Of a DNA stretch of 40,863 nucleotides, positions 36,558 to 40,863 are shown piece by piece. Within the stretch, counting starts at the first letter, position 1; each line of letters starts with the position of its first letter. The notes under the pieces were generated by a model that made no database searches, was not told the origin of the DNA, and was given only the letters and a program-made list of their open reading frames with translations. The DNA comes from an uncultured Granulosicoccaceae bacterium. Its GTDB lineage: Bacteria; Pseudomonadota; Gammaproteobacteria; Granulosicoccales; Granulosicoccaceae. The stretch lies in contig CALGND010000045.1 of NCBI GenBank assembly GCA_937958675.1, positions 1 through 40,863 on the forward strand, written 5' to 3'. Position numbers and translations under genes: made by a program.

Positions 36558-37730
36558 TTATGCACTTTCTGGGGTGAGCGACGACCGTCTAACTTCCGCT
36601 AACACCTCAGTTACTGCACCTTCTAAACGTTTTACAGTGCCATCAATATCAGTCAATTTATCCAAGCCAAACAAGCCGATGCGCACAGTACTAAAATCCG
36701 GACCTTCATCTACCATCAATGGCACGCCCGCAGCGACTTGCATGCCTTGCTTAACGAAGCTGCTGCCATTTTGAATAGCCGGGTTATCGGTGTAAACAAC
36801 CACAATGCCCGCAGCAGCGAACTCGTCAGAGGCCACACTGACAAAGCCATGTTTGGCTAACATCGAGCGCACTTTTTTACCAAGCTCTTCTTGACGTTTT
36901 TTAGCTTCAGGAAAACCGAGCTGTTGAGTTTCCTGCATTTGTGCCAAAACATTACGCAAGGCATCGGTTGGCATAGTGGCGTGATAAGCATGGCCACCGT
37001 TTTCGTAGGCAGCCATGATGTCGTACCACTTTCGCAAATCGCAAGCAAAACTATCGCTTTGAGTTTCTTGCAGACGTTTCAAGCCGCGCTCGCCAAATGC
37101 GACAAACCCAGCACACGCAGGGCCACTCCAACCTTTTTGTGGAGCGCTAATCAATACATCTACACCCAAGGCTTTCATGTCGACCCAAATGGCACCCGAT
37201 GCAATGCAATCCAACACAAACAAACCACCGACCTCAGCAACCGCTTCGCCAACTTGTTTTATATAGTCATCTGGCAACATAACACCTGCTGACGTTTCTA
37301 CATGCGGGGCAAAAAAGACGCCTGGCTTGTACTCACGGATCGCAGCACATAACTCATCGACGGGCATCGATGCAAATTGGTCACTTTTTTCAGTACCTTT
37401 TTTTGCAGCCTTAAGCACTTGCGTATCACTAGGTAAATTAGCTGTGTCTAGGATTTGAGTCCACCTGTAGCTGAACCAACCATTGCGTAGCACTTGACAG
37501 CGTTGGCCACGTGCAAACTGCCGCGCCACTGCTTCCATAGCATAGGTACCACCGCCGGGAACAATGGCAGTCGCTTCCGCTTGGTATGCGTCTTTGAGCG
37601 TGGTTGAGATCGAGGTCATCACAGATTGAAAAGCCTGCGACATGTGGTTTAAAGCACGGTCTGTATAAACAACCGAGTATTCGAGTAACCCATCTGGGTC
37701 AACATCCGGACGTAGTGCAGTCATAGCCAA
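36558..37730 (-). CDS. Class V PLP-dependent aminotransferase
   Basis: The 390-residue enzyme has PLP Lys199 in SAPQKGWSGPACAGF and Asp174 in LFVLDCIASGA, with VPGGGTYAMEAVARQF near the cofactor phosphate site. This is the class V pattern of alanine-glyoxylate and serine-pyruvate aminotransferases and related lyases. The donor and acceptor are not readable. It starts at ATG 37730. The downstream M19-like gene follows after 33 nt, a likely operon that may release and then transaminate a small amino acid. Confidence 0.8.
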   Translation of the reverse strand: MAMTALRPDVDPDGLLEYSVVYTDRALNHMSQAFQSVMTSISTTLKDAYQAEATAIVPGGGTYAMEAVARQFARGQRCQVLRNGWFSYRWTQILDTANLPSDTQVLKAAKKGTEKSDQFASMPVDELCAAIREYKPGVFFAPHVETSAGVMLPDDYIKQVGEAVAEVGGLFVLDCIASGAIWVDMKALGVDVLISAPQKGWSGPACAGFVAFGERGLKRLQETQSDSFACDLRKWYDIMAAYENGGHAYHATMPTDALRNVLAQMQETQQLGFPEAKKRQEELGKKVRSMLAKHGFVSVASDEFAAAGIVVVYTDNPAIQNGSSFVKQGMQVAAGVPLMVDEGPDFSTVRIGLFGLDKLTDIDGTVKRLEGAVTEVLAEVRRSSLTPESA

Positions 37731-37900
37731 TCCTCAGTTCAAATACACAATTCACAAATGAACCTAATAATACTCGATTGCCCCCTAGTTTTAGGTGCTG
37801 AGGCGTAAATTTGGACCGATCGTATATATTGACGGTCTGAGCAGAGGCAATGGTGGGTGGGAGAAAGGTTGCTAAAACAGCTTGTCAGGATGCTGGCTTG

Positions 37901-37930
37901 GTATACCGCTGACTAATGCCAGCAGTATAC
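37901..37930. promoter_or_regulatory. Imperfect 11-bp inverted repeat after mscL
   Basis: GTATACCGCTG (37901-37911) and CAGCAGTATAC (37920-37930) are reverse complements except for one base, with an 8-nt loop. It lies in the 252-nt gap between the class V aminotransferase start and the mscL stop. There is no T-run, so it could be an operator for the aminotransferase gene or an mscL 3' stem. Nothing else is seen in the gap. Confidence 0.35.
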
Positions 37931-37982
37931 ATACTTTCTAAGGCTACATCTTCTGCAGATAGTCAGCAGATAATGAGCAAAA

Positions 37983-38351
37983 CTACTTCTTCAGTAAATC
38001 ACGAATTTCAGTCAATAAAACAACATCGTCAGAAGGCGCTGCAGGCTCTTCTTCTGCTTTTTTCTTCATGTTGTTGATCATCTTGAGCAACATAAAGATA
38101 ACGAAAGCGATAATAATAAAATCAATCAAAGCTTGAATAAACGCACCATAGTTGATGGAAGCTTCACCCACGGTTATGGCTAATGATGAGAAATCAACGC
38201 CTCCCATGGCCAAACCGATCAATGGCATCAACACATTATCAACTAAAGCCCCAACCATCTTACCGATCGCAGCACCAATGATGATACCGACAGCCATATC
38301 CATCAGGCTACCTTTCATCGCAAATTCTTTAAATTCCGAAACCATTCCCAT
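37983..38351 (-). CDS. mscL: Large-conductance mechanosensitive channel MscL
   Basis: MscL opens under membrane tension to relieve osmotic shock. The 122-residue protein has the N-terminal helix [19 protein letters not shown]1 ([23 protein letters not shown]), the periplasmic loop, TM2 ([22 protein letters not shown]) and the C-terminal bundle ending [11 protein letters not shown]. The pore-lining Gly/Ala pattern and length are normal. The start is ATG 38351 with AGGTAGG 5 nt upstream. It is a single gene downstream of ppiD on the same strand. Confidence 0.97.
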   Translation of the reverse strand: MGMVSEFKEFAMKGSLMDMAVGIIIGAAIGKMVGALVDNVLMPLIGLAMGGVDFSSLAITVGEASINYGAFIQALIDFIIIAFVIFMLLKMINNMKKKAEEEPAAPSDDVVLLTEIRDLLKK

Positions 38352-38470
38352 AAAAACCTACCTCTGTTTAACAACAAGAAACCTTGTCAAACACCTTATA
38401 GGCGATATTTCGAAAATGTCATCTTAAAACCGGCAGAATTGACGGTGTGCAACGATAATTTGGGATTTAC

Positions 38471-38500
38471 GATGTGGGCAGCTCCATGACTACCCACATC
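38471..38500. terminator. 8-bp hairpin between mscL and ppiD
   Basis: GATGTGGG (38471-38478) and CCCACATC (38493-38500) are exact reverse complements with a 14-nt loop, 34 nt after the ppiD stop. No T-run follows on the minus strand. It is probably the 3' stem of the ppiD message. Confidence 0.4.
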
Positions 38501-38533
38501 TTAGGAAAAAGCTCTTTAATTGATTTGAGCTGG

Positions 38534-40420
38534 TTATAGCTCTGGACCAGCCAAACTTTCATCAAACGAAATCTTCGCTTTACCACGCAAGCTCTGCAAC
38601 AAGGCCGAAAACTCCGTATTACCCAAGCGCCCATCGTTAGGGGCTACTTCTTCGATTTCGGGCTCAGGGGTTTCTACCGCATTGAGTAACACCGCAATGC
38701 GATCGCCATTTGCAGAAATGGCATCAGCGATCTGCTTCGCATCGTCGCTAGGTTTAGCTAGTGCAAATACGCTCTCAACTATGGGCGCATCGATAACACT
38801 GGCTTGCCGCGTGAGTACTTCGCCAACCGTTGCGGTAGCTAAGCTTTCATCTGCTGCAAGATCTTCAACACTCTTGCCTTCTTTCAAACCTTCAACTGCC
38901 GTTTTCAGTAACTCATCAAGTTGCTCGCTAGCAGACGAAGATTTTAGTGTTGCCACAATTTCTTCGCGCACATCGTCGAGAGCTTTAGGACGTTGAGGCT
39001 CTTGCTCCAACACTCGAAGGCCTAATGATCTTGTTCCGCTTAACTCGATCAGATCAGAGTTATCGCCGTTGTTAAGTACATCATCACTAAAAGCTGCTTG
39101 CAAGGCTTGAGGCGCACCCAACCATGGATCATCGGATGTGATATCGATCCAGTCAGAAGTTTGTATTTCAAGACCAGTCGCATCAGCGGCTGCATCAAGG
39201 GCATCAGTGTTAGCAAACATTTCGTCACTAAGCAGTTCGCGCAAGGAACTATATTCAAGATCAGCACCCTCTTTGCGTAACGCTTCGATTGCCGCATCTT
39301 TAGCTTCTTCAAACGCAATAGTAGTCTCTGCGGTAATTGTATCTAGCTTGATCAGGTGAACACCAAAATCAGTGACGACTGGATCACTAATCTCACCGCT
39401 GCTAGACAACGCATTTACAGCCTCTTCAAACTCAGGCACCATCGCACCTGCAGAGATAAGACCCAAGCTACCACCCTTCTCCGCCGAGCCTGCATCGTCA
39501 GAAAACTCTTCCGCCAAGGCTGCAAAATCTTCACCATCAGCGATGCGTTGCTTTAGTTCGTTTAGCTCTTGTACCTTGCTTTCAACAGCAGCGTCATCAT
39601 TTCTATCGTCTACCGATAACAGAATATGAGAGGCTTCGCGCCTTGCTGGTGTTATGTAACGAGCAAGATTTTCGTTGTAATAGGTCTCGGCATCGGAATC
39701 AGAGATATCAATCTCAGCGGCTAATTCATCGTGATCTAAGGTGATGTATTGAAGCTTCACTCGCTCAGGAAACTGATAGTTTTCAGCGTTTTCGTCGAAA
39801 TACGCCTGTACGTCTTCTTCGGCTACTTCAATGGTTTCCTGCGCTTTAGCATTATCAAAGCGAAGAATATCAACAGTTCGAGTTTGGGCTAATAATGCTT
39901 TTTTCTTTGCACTTTCTTGCGGCAATATAAAACTTGTGCCTATTACACCTTGGCTAAATTGATTAAGCGCAGCATCTTGTCGTAAGCTTTGTTCAAATTC
40001 GGATGCGGTTAAGCCTTGCGTTTGAAGGTATTCCTGATAGGCCTCTGGACTAAATTTTCCATCCACTTGCAAATCTGGCGCTCTGCGAATCTCTCTTGCT
40101 AATGTGACATCACCAATCGCAAACTTATGTTTTTCAGCGGCGCTGCTCATCACCTGTGTTGTGACGAGTTGCTCAAGCGCCAGTTGTCGGATAGCCGCAT
40201 CAGGAAATTGAGAACCAAACTGTTGGCGCTGTTGGTTCATTGCTGCATCTAGCTGGTAAGGAGAAATTTCTACCCCATCAACAGTGGCAGCAGGGTCAGC
40301 TTCGCCGCCAGCAAAGTATGAACCAATGCCAACTAACGCAAAAGGTATGCAGATAAGCGTGATCAATGTGTATTTGATCGGCTTCGAACTGCGAACTTTC
40401 TCTCTTAAGTCCAATAACAT
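38534..40420 (-). CDS. ppiD: Periplasmic folding chaperone PpiD
   Basis: PpiD is anchored in the inner membrane by one N-terminal helix (TLITLICIPFALVGIGSYF) and helps new exported proteins near the SecYEG exit. The 628-residue protein has a SurA-like N-terminal region (VDGVEISPYQLDAAMNQQRQQF). A parvulin domain follows at about residues 262-360 (REASHILLSVDD, FAALAEEFSDDAGSAEKGGSLG, VVTDFGVHLIKL), then a second helical/parvulin-like part. Length and order match PpiD. The start is ATG 40420. It lies downstream of hupB and two tRNAs, as in pseudomonads. Confidence 0.95.
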   Translation of the reverse strand: MLLDLREKVRSSKPIKYTLITLICIPFALVGIGSYFAGGEADPAATVDGVEISPYQLDAAMNQQRQQFGSQFPDAAIRQLALEQLVTTQVMSSAAEKHKFAIGDVTLAREIRRAPDLQVDGKFSPEAYQEYLQTQGLTASEFEQSLRQDAALNQFSQGVIGTSFILPQESAKKKALLAQTRTVDILRFDNAKAQETIEVAEEDVQAYFDENAENYQFPERVKLQYITLDHDELAAEIDISDSDAETYYNENLARYITPARREASHILLSVDDRNDDAAVESKVQELNELKQRIADGEDFAALAEEFSDDAGSAEKGGSLGLISAGAMVPEFEEAVNALSSSGEISDPVVTDFGVHLIKLDTITAETTIAFEEAKDAAIEALRKEGADLEYSSLRELLSDEMFANTDALDAAADATGLEIQTSDWIDITSDDPWLGAPQALQAAFSDDVLNNGDNSDLIELSGTRSLGLRVLEQEPQRPKALDDVREEIVATLKSSSASEQLDELLKTAVEGLKEGKSVEDLAADESLATATVGEVLTRQASVIDAPIVESVFALAKPSDDAKQIADAISANGDRIAVLLNAVETPEPEIEEVAPNDGRLGNTEFSALLQSLRGKAKISFDESLAGPEL

Positions 40421-40580
40421 GTGGGGTACCCGATATCGGTGAATTTGTAGAGTTTAAATAGATCTGTATTTTCTGTTTTCGTTGCAAATAGTGTGCATCA
40501 AATTGCACTAAATGCACTTAAATATCGCTTTGCGATGATCGAACAGTTGTAAACATTTTGAAATACTCAGCTACACAACT

Positions 40581-40607
40581 AAAAAAGGGTGCTTTGATAA
40601 GCACCCT
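40581..40607 (-). terminator. Terminator after the tRNA-Val/tRNA-Asp unit
   Basis: On the minus strand AGGGTGCTT pairs with AAGCACCCT in a perfect 9-bp stem with a 4-nt loop, followed by a T-run (As at 40581-40585 on the plus strand). It ends the tRNA transcript before ppiD. Confidence 0.92.
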
Positions 40608-40627
40608 CTAGGTAACTGTTGTTACAT

Positions 40628-40704
40628 TGGCGGAGCGGACGGGACTCGAACCCGCGACCCCCGGCGTGACAGGCCGGTATTCTAACCAACTGAACTACCG
40701 CTCC
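40628..40704 (-). tRNA. tRNA-Asp (anticodon GTC)
   Basis: The 77-nt cloverleaf has an encoded CCA. Acceptor GGAGCGG pairs with CCGCTCC. The anticodon stem CCGGC/GCCGG encloses loop CTGTCAC, giving GTC. The T loop is TTCGAGT. It lies 8 nt downstream of tRNA-Val and shares its terminator. Confidence 0.97.
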
Positions 40705-40712
40705 AAACTCTG

Positions 40713-40788
40713 TGGTGGGTGCTGAGGGGATCGAACCCCCGACCCTCGCCTTGTAAGGGCGATGCTCTACCAGCTGAGCTAAGCACCC
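40713..40788 (-). tRNA. tRNA-Val (anticodon TAC)
   Basis: The 76-nt cloverleaf has an encoded CCA. Acceptor GGGTGCT pairs with AGCACCC. The anticodon stem TCGCC/GGCGA encloses loop CTTACAA, giving TAC. The T arm has TTCGATC. It lies between hupB and tRNA-Asp, 13 nt from the hupB stop, and may be cut from a joint transcript. Confidence 0.97.
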
Positions 40789-40801
40789 AGAGCCGGCTTA
40801 G

Positions 40802-40863
40802 TTTACAGCTTCTTTTAACGCTTTGCCAGCTTTAAAGCTAGGAACATTCGATGCTTTGATTTC
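40802..40863 (-). CDS. hupB: DNA-binding protein HU, C-terminal fragment (5' end outside window)
   Basis: The last 20 codons read EIKASNVPSFKAGKALKEAVN and stop at TAA (40804-40802). This is the characteristic end of HU proteins (VPAFKAGKALKDAVN), which bend and compact DNA. The place before tRNA-Val, tRNA-Asp and ppiD matches hupB in related genomes. HU-alpha cannot be excluded from so short a piece. Confidence 0.85.

Noticed and set aside
1-40863. CRISPR array, prophage, integron or insertion sequence
   Set aside because: No regular direct repeats, integrase, transposase or phage structural genes were seen on either strand.

Overview
This is a chromosomal window from a gammaproteobacterium, probably marine and of moderate GC. 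The evidence is the linked core-gene block rpsB-tsf-pyrH-frr-uppS-cdsA-dxr-rseP-bamA-skp-lpxD-fabZ-lpxA, the divergent map-glnD pair, and the hupB/tRNA-Val/tRNA-Asp/ppiD order. A hexosaminidase lipoprotein and a protease with a GlyGly-CTERM-like tail suggest a life spent degrading polymers. An Arenicella-like lineage is possible, but that is only a guess. No CRISPR array, phage, integron or insertion sequence was seen.

Layout. Positions 1-2123 (minus) hold most of a Sec-exported RHS/YD-repeat protein ending in a class 3 lipase domain, cut by the window edge. Next come a porin with a strong terminator, a PilZ protein, tRNA-Arg(CCT), a DUF599 membrane protein, a 2-oxoglutarate/Fe(II) oxygenase, an M42-type aminopeptidase and a DMT exporter (to 8085). 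Positions 8280-14046 carry a GH20 beta-hexosaminidase lipoprotein, an MFS transporter and a secreted astacin protease; a textbook CRP-type box lies between the last two.

Positions 14107-16418 (plus) hold a DegT/StrS aminotransferase followed by lpxB. LpxB is therefore inverted relative to lpxA and no longer follows it. Positions 16459-29164 (minus) are the conserved envelope and translation cluster: ribosomal protein S2, EF-Ts, UMP kinase, ribosome recycling, undecaprenyl-PP and CDP-DAG synthesis, the first MEP-pathway step, the RseP protease, BamA, Skp and early lipid A enzymes. Many genes overlap by 4 nt or lie only a few nt apart, so most of the block is probably co-transcribed; an intrinsic terminator separates tsf from pyrH.

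Positions 29420-34805 (plus) carry map, glnD, dapE and fabI. Positions 34928-40863 hold a small secreted protein of unknown function, an M19-like protein, a class V aminotransferase, mscL, ppiD, tRNA-Asp, tRNA-Val and the 3' end of an HU gene.

Most of the window is ordinary housekeeping, and I found no clear multi-gene undescribed system. The items most worth a second look are the exported RHS-lipase protein, map and glnD sharing one frame across a single TAG with no standard start codon before conserved GlnD sequence, the aminotransferase-lpxB pair together with a Leu in the LpxA acyl-ruler position, and an M19-family protein lacking three of its metal ligands.
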